Of a stretch of DNA of 64,000 nt, positions 30,054 through 39,756 are shown piece after piece. The stretch spans positions 11,511,001 through 11,575,000 of the forward strand of contig CM043969.1 in the NCBI GenBank assembly GCA_014529385.2. The letters run 5' to 3'. Under the pieces are notes generated by a model. That model was not told where the DNA came from, made no database searches, and saw only the letters and a program-made list of their open reading frames with translations. Made by a program: the position numbers and the translations under genes. The DNA is from Adiantum capillus-veneris (taxonomy: Eukaryota; Streptophyta; Polypodiopsida; Polypodiales; Pteridaceae). How positions within the stretch are numbered: the first letter of the stretch is position 1; the number at the start of each line of letters is the position of its first letter.

Positions 30054-31214
30054 TCATGCTGAGCGCTTTTCCAAAACCACTACTTTCCCTCCTCTATAAA
30101 AGGCGATTTTCCCCTTTTCTCTTGCTGCCCTGATCTCTGGCATCAACTCTTGCATGTGTGCCACTTGTGCCAATGTAAGGTCATCTCCTAGGAAAATACC
30201 GGTTTTCTTAAGAGCTGGCCTCTTCTTTAGAAATTCTTTCCTTATTTCTATATTCGGGAAGCGGAGAATAAGTGCCCTATCCTTTACGTTTCCCTTCACA
30301 TCGATTCCTTTCTTGCCCACTCTCCATGCACTTGTGTGAGTGGGCTCTGTGATGCCCATACGTTGTAGCAGTTCCTTCACTTCTTCATCTACATTCTCTT
30401 TGTCTTGGACTCCTGTGACCCGCACATGTAGAGCCCGATTCTTCCTTTTCTGCTCTTCCTCAATGGTCATATTAATAATGGTGGAGGTAGGTGTGGTATC
30501 GGGCATCTGGGCCTTCCCTTTCTTCTTATCTTCAATCCATTTCTCTCCTTCATCAACCTTTTCTTGTGTCTTACAAAGACGTTCCGCCCATGAAGATGCC
30601 GTTTCGATTTCTGTTCATCTCCTTCCCGTAGAGCTTTCATCTGATCCTTCATGTCCTCGAGCTCCTTCAGCAGCGAAGGTTGGTCGTCTCCCTTCTCCTT
30701 AGTTACAGATTTGCAAGCCGCAAGTTCTCCTTTTAGCTCCTCGATTATTGCATCTTTTTTCCCCCATTTGCTTTTCCATATTTGTTCTACATGCTTCAAA
30801 ACTTGCTACTGCCTCATCGATTTTCTTTTGCGTAACACATTCTGTTACATTTACTTCGGCCTTGATTAGGTTTCGTAATTCCGTTTTCAAGTTCTGAATC
30901 TCCTCATTCTGTATCCCCTGGATCTCTCTCCTTAGTTCTCTCATCATGTCTCCATACATGGAGTTCCTGTAGCTCTCAGCGTTCGCGTGCATTTCCTTCC
31001 TGATGTCATCCCTCATATAATTTAGCTCTGATTTGAGCATCACCTGGACCTTCTCCATCATTAGGTCATCATGTATCCTGGAGGTTTTCTCCAATCGTAA
31101 GGATCCTGGTGATAGTACAGTATCTCTGTTTCTCCGTTTAAATGTAGCTGTTGTCTTTTTGGGGGTGGTGTAGCTATCTACACCCGGCCCTTCCCCTTCG
31201 GTAGGCGGATCCAT
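30054..31214 (-). pseudogene. LINE-1 ORF1, near-complete with frameshifts
   Basis: ORF1 starts at ATG 31214 (MDPPTEGEGPGVDSYTTPKK). It has a basic KRRNRDT segment, long coiled-coil helices (MMEKVQVMLKSELNYMRDD; ELRREIQGIQNEEIQNLK; ELKGELAACK), an RRM-like part (LHVRVTGVQDKENVDEEVKE, AWRVGKKG, ALILRFPN) and a CTD (GDDLTLAQVAHMQELMP, GGKVVVLEKRSA). Frameshifts near 30700 and 30500 break it. The layout is that of type II ORF1p known from animal L1/Tx1 elements. The stop at 30054 lies just upstream of the endonuclease start, so ORF1 and ORF2 nearly abut. Confidence 0.85.
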
Positions 31215-31320
31215 CGAACCAAAGCCACAAATGTGGGGTAGGGTATTACGATGAGGAAGTCCTTCTCCTCGTAGAAGAGCTTGCAGAGAGAGCGTGTGTG
31301 CGTACGGTCCTCGCGCGGCC

Positions 31321-31322
<2 letters not shown>

Positions 31323-31378
<56 letters not shown>
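31323..31378. repeat. (GA)n tract upstream of LINE-1 ORF1
   Basis: About 56 bp of GA on the plus strand lies 109 bp upstream (minus strand) of the ORF1 start. Confidence 0.96.
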
Positions 31379-31381
<3 letters not shown>

Positions 31382-31812
31382 TCCTCTTCACCTAGGTTTG
31401 ACTCACCCTTCACAAAAGAGAGAGCACTTCCTTTGATTTGCTTTTGATGTTGTGTGGGAACTACTTCTTAGGATGTCTTCTTTGTAGGATGCCCTCACGT
31501 AGGATGTCTTTGCGTAGGATGTCCCTGCCCGTCGCGTAGGATGTCTTCGCATAGGATGTCACTGCCCTCGCGTAGGATGTCACTGCCCTCGCGCTGTCGT
31601 CGCGATGGGAGAGAGAGGGCGAGCAGCAGGTCGAACAGCTGAGCCACGTGAACAGCTGCAGGGCGAGCAACAGGGCGAGCCTGGCTCTCTTCTTCTTTGG
31701 CTGCCCTCGCGTCTTTTTGCCACCGCCGCCTCAGAGAGGTAGAGATGGCCAGCTCGCTGCCTTGCTGCCCTCACGTTGTGCCGCTAGCCACTCGCGATGT
31801 TCACCAGCTCCT

Positions 31813-31814
<2 letters not shown>
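31379..31814. repeat. Leader region with GTAGGATGTC minirepeats between two (GA)n tracts
   Basis: From about 31468 to 31590 the plus strand holds about seven imperfect repeats of GTAGGATGTC at intervals of 14-21 bp, linked by CTGCCCTCGC-type spacers. No protein is assigned. It is probably part of the 5' leader of the adjacent LINE-1 copy. Confidence 0.6.

Positions 31815-31893
<79 letters not shown>
31815..31893. repeat. (GA)n at the 3' end of a LINE-1b element
   Basis: About 79 bp of GA immediately followed by GTTCTATTATCGTCCTC, a diverged version of the LINE-1 3' tail. Confidence 0.96.
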
Positions 31894-31899
<6 letters not shown>

Positions 31900-32445
31900 T
31901 ATCGTCCTCGGAGGTCAAATATGACCTATGGGACCAAATGAATATGTCACGTGGTGTGAGTGGAGGTCATAAGTGACTCTCGATGCTCAAAAATGGCTGA
32001 AATGAGCGTCGCAATAGAGAGTCCACGTCGTGGTTGGGAGAGGAAGGTATGTAGGGAGAGCTCATGGCTGAATATATGGGGAAAAGAGGACCTAATGTGG
32101 TCAAAAGCTGAGCACTCAAGTAATGTGTGGTACTCACTCTCTCGCACTTGACGAGGACATAAGGTGCAAAGTCGATGAGACTCCTCGCCAGTGCCCCAAC
32201 GTCCTGTCTCGCAGCGTAGAGAATGGGAGCTAAGACAAATGGAGGCAATGGTACGGATCGCACTCAATGGGATGGGCTCAACGATGTAGGGATGGGTTCG
32301 GTTACCATGTTCGGAGAAGAAGAGAGATTTGTAGTTTGGGGCAATGTGTGTGGTGTAATGGCTGAGCGAGAACCTCAAGATTTCTCCCAAGCCATGATAC
32401 ATTGTCTATCGATACTACTTCGTCTTCTGCCTTCGCTGGCGCCCA
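31894..32445 (-). pseudogene. LINE-1b: related LINE, ORF2 C-terminus and 3' end
   Basis: The 3' tail (GACCTATGGGACCAAATG on the plus strand) is a diverged form of the LINE-1 tail (GACCTATGAGACCAAACTG). The open stretch 32402-31947 carries RTIASICLSSHSLRCETGRW and the zinc motif CTLCPRQVRESEYHTLLEC, in the same order and spacing as LINE-1. The 5' part is missing. It therefore represents a second LINE lineage that also ends on (TC)n. Confidence 0.75.
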
Positions 32446-32926
32446 AAGGGCTTCTTTTATAGGTCTTTGAGGGCCAGTCACAAGGATACTCTATTTCTTG
32501 GACTATATAGTACTGCAGATCTTACAAGATTTACTATATATTTACTTGTGCGATGGGGTTTCCCTCTCATGGGTTAGCAAGAAGTTAAAACGCTCAAGAA
32601 GTGATGGTGATTTCCGGTAGGCAGTAATATTATGTTTTAGCACAAAAAGAACTCAGTGCTGACAATTCGATAGTGACAATGTACATTGTGGATGATTTTC
32701 TTACACACATAGAACAAGATATATAACACGTTGGACCATGGAGAGTGCAATTTAGAAAACGTATTTGAGTCTGCTTTTTTACAGTTGTTGTCACGTGTAC
32801 ACTTCACTTGCACTACGTGGACAAGCTTTTGCTACAGTCTAGCGTCAATTTTAGCTTAGGACCTAGCCTATGGCACCCTCGTGAGCCTCTAGAAGTACGT
32901 GCATGATCAAGCAGGTCATAGTTGCA
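32446..32926. other. AT-rich host flank of the nested insertion
   Basis: No element hallmark is visible. A weak 39-bp exon-like stretch lies at 32578-32616 (after GGGTTAG, before GTAGGC; one frame reads KKLKRSRSDGDF). The left target-site duplication GTCATAGTTGCA lies at 32915-32926. Confidence 0.45.
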
Positions 32927-34368
32927 CACTTTTTTTGTAAATCTGCTTTGATTACTTTACAAGTGGGAAACCTCAAAGCGAGGAAAACCCACAAAAAGAA
33001 AGCGATACAAAGAGAAGAGCACTATGAGGCTCCGAAAGCTAGAAGCAGTCAAAGTAAATCCTGTAGGCATCAAGAGTGATGTCTCCAGCGACAAGAAAAA
33101 TGTAGTGTTTGGTCAAGAGATAATTTGAAATAGGGGAAGGGGTCAACATAAGTGTCGTGGAACATGAAGGAGTTTCTATGGTGCCAGATGGCCCACAGAG
33201 TCCAAAATATCTGACCCGGGTGAAGAACACCGCAAACTGAGAATGTGGTGACTGGAGCACCCCGAAAAGCCAAAAGCGTCAGTGAAAAGAGCCGGAAGGA
33301 AAACGCAGCCGAAGAGCAATCGACACTTGCCGAATGAAGGCTCTGGAGTGGCAACAATGCCATAGCAAGTGTGGCACAGTCTCCTCAGCTTCAAGGCATC
33401 TGGGACAGTGGGAAGACGCAATATGCCGAGCATGTAACACACTGCCAACAGGTAGAGCTCCCACCAAGCAGTGCCACAAGAAAACACATTCCTTCAAAGG
33501 CAGATGACTCTGCCAGATGCAAGATAACGTGCGTTGCCACCACAAGGATGACTTGGAAAGCAACCACAGTTGATTACCATGATGCACAATCCATATATCA
33601 GACTGAAGGATGGCATATACACTGCCAGCTGAGATACAGTCCAATGTAGTAGTAGCCAGATTCCAATCAGAGAAGCAAGAGTCCACATCCAAAGGAGGAA
33701 TGGGTGAGTGATCAGCAAGAATCCTTTGAATTTCCCGCTAGAGAGGAGAATAGTGAGGACCCAACCGAAAGCGGGACACTGCATCAACGAACGAAAGAAT
33801 AGAACCCAAGTCATCAAGCACCTGATGCACCTGACAGATTCCTTTTTGGGAAAAAAAATATGCTTGGCGAGGAGACCGTTGAACCAAAGTCGAAGCGAAG
33901 GCCCTTCTCCAATACAGACTCTCCGAACGAAGAGAGTTATCCACATCGGATTGTCGACCATTCCAAGACAAATGCGAAGTGACAACCTTCCAATCAACGA
34001 TGAGAGAAGAGGTAAAGAGACATCAAGGAATGTGTCCTTCAAGCTTCCCAAAAACAACATCGCAATAAATCGGTTGCCAATGACCAAAAGCTGGGGTGAC
34101 AATGTGCGTACACAAATGTGTCACCATGAGAGCCCAGGGTTGCTGTTGCTCCACCAAAACTGGCAACAACATAGCTTTCCAAGCCAAAAGATGACGTCGC
34201 AAGTCCAAAATATTTAACCCTCCAAGCCGCTTGGGAGAACACAACTTATCCATAGAAAGAAGCCGAAGACTCTTCTTGGTAGACGAGGTCCGCCAAAAAT
34301 GCTCTAGAATATTGGACATGAGGGACTGCAAGCGCAACCGAGGCCACAATAACAAAGGCAAGTAAAAC
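32927..34368 (-). mobile_element. LINE-4, 3' part (left of chromovirus G1)
   Basis: The outermost level of the nest. On the minus strand it contains the RT thumb and C-terminus and ends in an A tail seen as the T run 32930-32936. GTCATAGTTGCA flanks it at 32915-32926, and again at 48892-48903 beyond the 5' part, giving a 12-bp target-site duplication. The two parts sum to about 2.0 kb, so it is a 5'-truncated insertion later split by G1. Confidence 0.9.
33039..34361 (-). pseudogene. LINE-4 ORF2 thumb and zf-RVT region
   Basis: From 34361 down the product reads LPLLLWPRLRLQSLMSNI, GGLNILDLRRHLLAWKAMLL and ESVRCIRC. It then gives WQSHLPLKECVFLWHC and the zinc motif CPRCLEAEETVPHLLWHC near 33400, ending near 33040. 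Frameshifts lie near 34050, 33600 and 33350. The zf-RVT layout is that of plant L1 ORF2. Confidence 0.82.
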
Positions 34369-35014
34369 TGTCACAAAGTGATGACGTGGCGGACAGCAGA
34401 AACCCTAATTTCCGTCTGAAACCCTAAAATTCCTGCAAACCCTAAAATCTGCCAGAAACCCTAATTTGCAGCAAACCCTAATTTCAGGCTGAAACCCTAA
34501 TTCAGCAAACCCTAATTCTGCCGGGGGTGCCACGTGGCAGCAGCAGTACAGATTTCCGTGATTTGCGGTGGAATTTGCGCTGGCAGCTTTTCTTGCTTTT
34601 TCTACGCAAATAGCAAGAGAAAGATAGAGAGAAAAAGTCTTTTGCTTTTTCTTTGGGACTCTCAAAGAGAGAGAAAGGGCAGATGCTTTTGCCTTTCAGA
34701 GCTTTTGATTTTGAAGCTTTTGGGGCTCTGCTTTTGGGCATCCCTTGTAACCTTTAAATAAGTGGTGAGGGCTTCACTTCTTAGAGCATATGGACGCAGA
34801 GTTTGAGAGTGAAACCCTAGCCACTCTCTTGTACTTCGATCTGATTAATATAAAAAGAAATACCGAAAGGGGCGCCAGTCTTTGGCGCCAATATGTCTAG
34901 GCACGGAACTCCGCCGGGCCAGTGCAAATCTATTGTGATCTGTGAATTGTTTTGAAGTGGTTATTTGGTGCTGTCGCGATTGATTCTTGACTTGGAGTGT
35001 CCAAGTCTGTTACA
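34369..35014 (+). repeat. G1 5' LTR
   Basis: 646 bp, TG...CA. Its U3 has seven AAACCCTAA telo-box motifs at 34400-34515 spaced 15-19 bp apart. TTAATATAAAAAG near 34845 is a possible TATA region, just before GAAATACCGAAAGGGGCGCC. It ends TGTTACA next to the primer site. Confidence 0.92.
34400..34515 (+). promoter_or_regulatory. Array of seven telo-box motifs in U3
   Basis: AAACCCTAA occurs at 34400, 34419, 34437, 34456, 34473, 34492 and 34507. The motif is a known plant promoter element, bound by telomere-repeat-binding (TRB-type) proteins. Equivalent motifs are in the 3' LTR and, inverted, in the G2 LTRs. Confidence 0.85.
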
Positions 35015-35015
35015 G

Positions 35016-35028
35016 TGGTATCAGAGCA
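35016..35028 (+). other. G1 primer-binding site
   Basis: TGGTATCAGAGCA lies one base after the LTR end and matches the 3' end of initiator Met tRNA, the usual plant gypsy primer. Confidence 0.93.
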
Positions 35029-35217
35029 CGGCCGATTTCTCTTCTACGAGAAATCCGATCCCCAATTTTTTCCGCGGCACCTATGGCTTTACGCAAGGAT
35101 CAGTAGACTCCCTCTGCATCTGGAGATGCGGGCACGGATCACAACAAAGATTCCGGCAGAGAGTATGGCCTGCCTCGGCCTACTCAGGCGGAGCGGCGAG
35201 AGATGGAGTGTCGCTAG

Positions 35218-36624
35218 TTGATCGGCGATGCAACGAAGATGGTGCTCAATTTTGCGAAGAACCCAAAATTTGCAAAATATATGAGCGAGACTTCTTTTCA
35301 AGAAGTGCATGAGCAGTGGCAGAAAACCACTACACCCACTCTCAAGAAACCTTTTGCTCACAAGAAATATTCAGAGAAGGAATTAGAAGAGGTGGTTGAT
35401 GCACAGATCGCCTAGCTTTTTGACGCGCAAAAGAAAGCCAAAAAGCAGAAGAACAGCACTGACTTCCCGGGATATTTGGGTCGTCAATCAACTTTTGATA
35501 AGGCAAAGAAACAGAAGAAGCGTGTTCGATTTGAAGGAGTATCCGGTTCTTCTTCTTCTTCTTCTAACAGTTCTTCTAGCTCTTCAGATTCGAGCGAAGA
35601 AAACAGAAAAGGTAAAAAGCAAAGCAAGAAACAAAGCTTCGAAAAGGGCAAGAAAAAGGGAAAGAAGGCTAAATCTCGCCCAGACACTGACAGTTCTACC
35701 GAGGACTCGTCTACAGACAGCTCAGATTCCGATGACGGAAACTTTTATGCGAACAAGAAGAATTTTTACAAAGCTAACCAATGTGACTTTCTCGAAGATA
35801 AAAACAAGAAAGTCTGAGAGTTTAAGGAAGGTGGCCACTCGATCAAGTTTGATACTTTTTCAGGATACTCAGATGCTTCGAAGGATTTGTCTTTTATACA
35901 GCAGTTTGACATCGCTTTCGCGGTAGGACGCTATTCAGAGCACTCCAAGATTCGGAGAGCTACCTCTTACCTTAAGGGGAATGCTCGTACTTGGTGGTCC
36001 ACGCTTCTTTTAAACAAGATTGCGCCAGTTAAATGGATGAAATTTAAAAAGGTTTTTATTTCTTCTTGGTTGACACAAGAATATGAACGAGATATACAAG
36101 CTTCTTGGAACCATCTTTGGATGACCAAGAAAGATACAATCAATGCTTATTGTGAAAGATTCTGGAGCTCTTTTCTACCCGCCTCTTCATTCAAGAAGAT
36201 CTCGTTCAGAGAACAGATTGAGCGGTTCACCTTGGGTCTACCTACAGAGATCCGAGATCACTGTTTGGAACAGAAGTCAGCTTCTATTCAAGAGTTGATG
36301 AGTCATGCGAAGCGGGGCTTTGCCATTCACTCTGACAGTCTGACCTACCTCACAAATGAGATCATGACACAACGAGCCGAACAGACTTCTGGGAATGAAA
36401 GTAGAAAGAAAAAGAGCAACCCAGAGAAAAAGGATGCACGACCCAAGCTTACTCCTGAGGAGAGAGCTCGCTTCATTAGAGAGGGGAAGTGCTTTGGATG
36501 CGGGAAACAGGGACATATCTCCGTGAAGTGCCCTAAAAAGGCACAAAAAGAACAGAATGATAAAGACGACGACAAGCCTGAGAGTTCGAGAGTAGCTGAG
36601 GAACGTGGCAGAAAAGGCAGATAG
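35218..36624 (+). pseudogene. gag: G1 gag with two in-frame stops
   Basis: One frame runs from ATG 35218 to 36624, interrupted only by TAG at 35413 and TGA at 35815. The N-terminal part is lysine-rich. A serine/acidic tract (35545-35740, poly-Ser and then SSTEDSSTDSSDSDDG) precedes the retrotransposon gag domain (ATSYLKGNARTWWSTLL, FTLGLPTEIRDHCLEQK). A zinc knuckle CFGCGKQGHISVKC lies near 36490. Gag forms the particle and packages RNA. The two stops prevent a full product. Confidence 0.9.
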
Positions 36625-36639
36625 AAAAGCAGAACTGAT

Positions 36640-37443
36640 ACCACATGGCGTGGGATCTGCACCGAATCTAATGAATGAAAGTACAAACTCTGCCGCTTTT
36701 GGGGCAAAGTGAAGGAACAGGAAGCTCTTTTGAAGGATCCAAGGCCAACTTCTTTTCACTTGGAATTGGCGGCTCGATTTGGAATTACACCCGACAGAAT
36801 GACGCCACAGGTGGAGGTAGTTCGACTGGCACCCGGATGGGATATTGCCATTACACCGAGCATTGGCAAACTTCGTTTGCAATGACAGGGGTGTTCAGGG
36901 CACGCGAGTGACGTTCTACTCGGAATCCCTTGGTACCACAAGAAATACGCCGTGATTGACTACCGGGCCGAGAAAGTGACTTTGACAAATGAAGGGCTCA
37001 GAGATTGTACTTGATGAACTTCAATTTCTTTCCTCATTTGGGAGAGAATTGAACAATGGATAAAGGTTGAATATGTTTTGACCTGAAGAAAAGAACGCCA
37101 AGATTTTTTTTCTCCCCACTCATGCCGATTGCTTTTCAGAGGGCCTAAAGATCAAACCATTGATCTGATACCTGGAAGCACGCCACCGAACCGGCCACCT
37201 TACCGCCGTGTGAGCCGAGCACAAAATGAAGCGATTATGAACCCAGTGAAAGACCTCTTGGAAAAGGGTCTTGTCCATCGTAGTACTTCACCGTATTGCT
37301 CTCCACTGTTGTTGGATTTGAAGAAAAATGGATCTTGAAGAATGTGCATCGATTATAGAGCTTTCAACAAAATCACCATCAAGAACAGATTTCGGATCCC
37401 TAGGATTGATGATATACTCGACAGGTTACAGGGATCCTCGTGC
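36640..37443 (+). pseudogene. pol: G1 pol, protease remnant and RT 5' half
   Basis: The protease end is visible as VLLGIPWYHKKYAVIDYR near 36915, but the D-S/T-G active-site region is not found. RT starts near 37130 with PGSTPPNRPPYRRVSRAQNE, EKGLVHRSTSPYCSPLL and KKNGS. A TGA then replaces the W of the usual GSWRMCIDYR, followed by [17 protein letters not shown] and [10 protein letters not shown]. The gene is cut at 37443 by G2 and resumes at 44621. Confidence 0.85.
37439..37443. repeat. Left 5-bp target duplication of G2
   Basis: CGTGC here recurs at 44616-44620; both copies directly flank G2 within the RT gene of G1. Confidence 0.85.
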
Positions 37444-38010
37444 TATAACAGACTTGGACACTCCAAGTCAAGAATCAATCGCGACAGCACTAAATAACCA
37501 CTTCAAAACAATTCACAGATCACAATAGATTTTCACTGGCCCGGCGGAGTTCCGTGCCTAGACATACTGGCCCCAAAGACTGGCGCCCTTTTCGGTATTT
37601 CTTTTTGTATTAATCAATCATCAAAGTACAAGAGAGCGTTTAGGGTTTCACTCTCAGACTCTGCGTCCAGATGTTCTGAGAAGTGAGGCCCTCACCACTA
37701 ATTTAAAGGTTACAAGGGATGCCAAAAAGCAGAGCCCCAAAAGCTTCAAGTCAAAAGCAAGTGCTCTCTCTCTCTCTCTCACAGAGAGTCAAAACTTGAA
37801 AGCAAAAGCATTCTCTCTCTTTCTCATTGCGTAGAGAAAAAGCAAGATTCGCGTCGTTCATCACTATAAAAATAAAATAAATAAAAAAATTCACCTCCGT
37901 GATTTCCGGAAATTAGGGTTTTTGGCAGAAATTAGGGTTTGCATGAATTTTAGGGTTTTTGGCATAAATTAGGGTTTCTGTTGTCCGCAGCCACATCATC
38001 ACTTTGTGAC
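37444..38010 (-). repeat. G2 3' LTR
   Basis: Reverse complement of the G1 LTR: it starts TATAACAGACTTGGAC (reverse of GTCCAAGTCTGTTACA with one change at the terminus) and ends TCACTTTGTGACA. It carries inverted TTAGGGTTT motifs at about 37910-37975. Confidence 0.9.
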
Positions 38011-38587
38011 ATACCCCCCTCTTGAAAGCATTGTAATCGACCACGATTACGCCTGCAAAACCGACAAAAGCCATAAACTGTCTTAGCAGACACGGACTGT
38101 TAGTACCTACGTACTAGGAACACACATCTAGCACATGTACAAAATCCACAGTCACATCACACGACATCACAGAACATCACATGACATTCAACATTCATTC
38201 GGATCTTAGACCATGATTTATCGGCAATGTAGCTAGCAATCACATCTAGGTCCAATCGGGACCTAATCGATGTCCGATTGACTAACCCCTATTGCAACCA
38301 TGTCTATTCGAGATCAAGTAGACTAAATGCTGCAGTCATTTCGTCTATCAGTTCCTGCACTCAAAAGAAGTGAAGAAACAAATCAGTATCATTATCAGGA
38401 ATTCCATTTCATAAAGTCATCCAGCAGAATACTGTCAACTCTCAGTATCCCTGAAGCTCAAAGAGACATCAGTGACTTTAGTATCAAAATCAAGGCATCT
38501 ATTGACAAAGGAGTGGAGTGACTCCCCTCTTGTGCATCCCACTGCACCAGATCTCCGGCCAAGCTGAATTCTGGGTTCCATTTGGAG

Positions 38588-39636
38588 TTACTTGCACCTC
38601 AGCCTCAGCCCCAGCCTCTGCCAAGGCTGGGCCGCAGCCACAGTCAACGCCACAGCGCACAGATTCAGAGTCACCCTCCGAGCCTGGGGCTCCAGCGGAG
38701 GAGGGGTGGCAGCAGGCCCGTGGCCGCCGACGCCAGGGGGCCACAACGACAGCCTGGTACTCAGAGTGGACCTCAGGTGCCTACTCAACAGCAGTGGGTT
38801 CCCACGGGGAACCGCTTTGGTCCTCTTGAGCAAGAGGAGCCCCCTACGCCAGCCTCCACCTCCGCTTCACCCTCGCCAGCCGCCCCCCCTTCAGAGTTGA
38901 CCTCCTCCTCCTCTTCCTCCCCCCCGCCCTCTGCTCCCGTCCACTCCCCACCTCGCCCCTCTACCTCTGTCGCCCCATCGCGCTCTTCCTCCCCTCCGCC
39001 CCCCCAGCTCCTTCTCCTCCCCCTCCTGCTCCAGTTCCACAGTCGACTCAGGAGACTGGTCCCTCGCCGGCGGCTAGGAGATCTCTTGGCAGCGCCTTTG
39101 CCACGAGTCGCCTAGCGAGAGAGGGTCAGCCCATCTTGCGGCCCCCTCTGTGAATTCAGACATATTCCCTTGCAGCTATCCCTCGTGGTCTGACGAGCAT
39201 TGACCTCCGACGCCGCTGGGATTTCTTCGACTACGGAATCACTCGCTTTCTCGGCGATTCCGCAGCAGACCACGAGGCAGCCTGCTTCAGGGTCCATGCT
39301 TTGTTCCTCACCGCTAGGGGGACAGAGGCCTTGGACTCAACAGTTGGTTTCTCCTTCCCCCTCTGTGGTAGGACCGAGACAGAGTGGTCCCTCGACTCAA
39401 TGGTGGGATGGTTGCATACACAGGTTCTCGAGTTCTCTCACCACATGGGAGAACTTGGAGTTACACATTTGCTGCAAACTTTGTGGCCACTGGCCAAATT
39501 TGCAGTGACACCCCCAGACTCAGCAGCATGTAGGCACATTGTGGTGTACTTTTTTGCTGATACGCAGTGTTTACCTTGCTATGTATACATTCATGAGGAC
39601 TCCTGGATAGAGGAGGTCTGCTTGGGCTTGGGTTAG
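38588..39636 (+). pseudogene. LINE-2 copy B ORF1, C-terminal half
   Basis: Only the part after the zinc knuckle remains: the Pro/Ser-rich linker (38582-39115 frame, VPTQQQWVPTGNRFGPLEQE) and the C-terminal domain (39301-39636, VGFSFPLCGRTETEWSLDSM; PCYVYIHEDSW). A TGA near 39150 and frameshifts separate them. Confidence 0.82.
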
Positions 39637-39756
39637 ACACTCACTACAGTCTCGCCTATCCAGAGGACGCTCGGATGCGGATTACTCCCCATCCAAGCCA
39701 ACCTCGAAGATAGCCCGTCTTGCTGCTGTGGCAGCATCTGTTCTCTCTCGCTCCCC

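Larger units (their letters stand above)
28196..31816 (-). mobile_element. LINE-1 copy with RT deletion, endonuclease retained
   Basis: From high to low coordinates: 5' leader with minirepeats (31816-31379), a (GA)n tract (31378-31323), ORF1 (31214-30054), endonuclease (about 30030-28826), linker (28819-28666) and ORF2 C-terminus (28665-28196). The RT palm is missing through the same junction seen at 25735. The 3' end is lost: LINE sequence stops at about 28196 within the zinc-motif region without the conserved tail. Confidence 0.87.

Noticed and set aside
34400-34515. Interstitial telomeric repeat
   Set aside because: The AAACCCTAA units are separated by about 9 bp of other sequence and are shared by all LTRs of the family, so they are LTR motifs.
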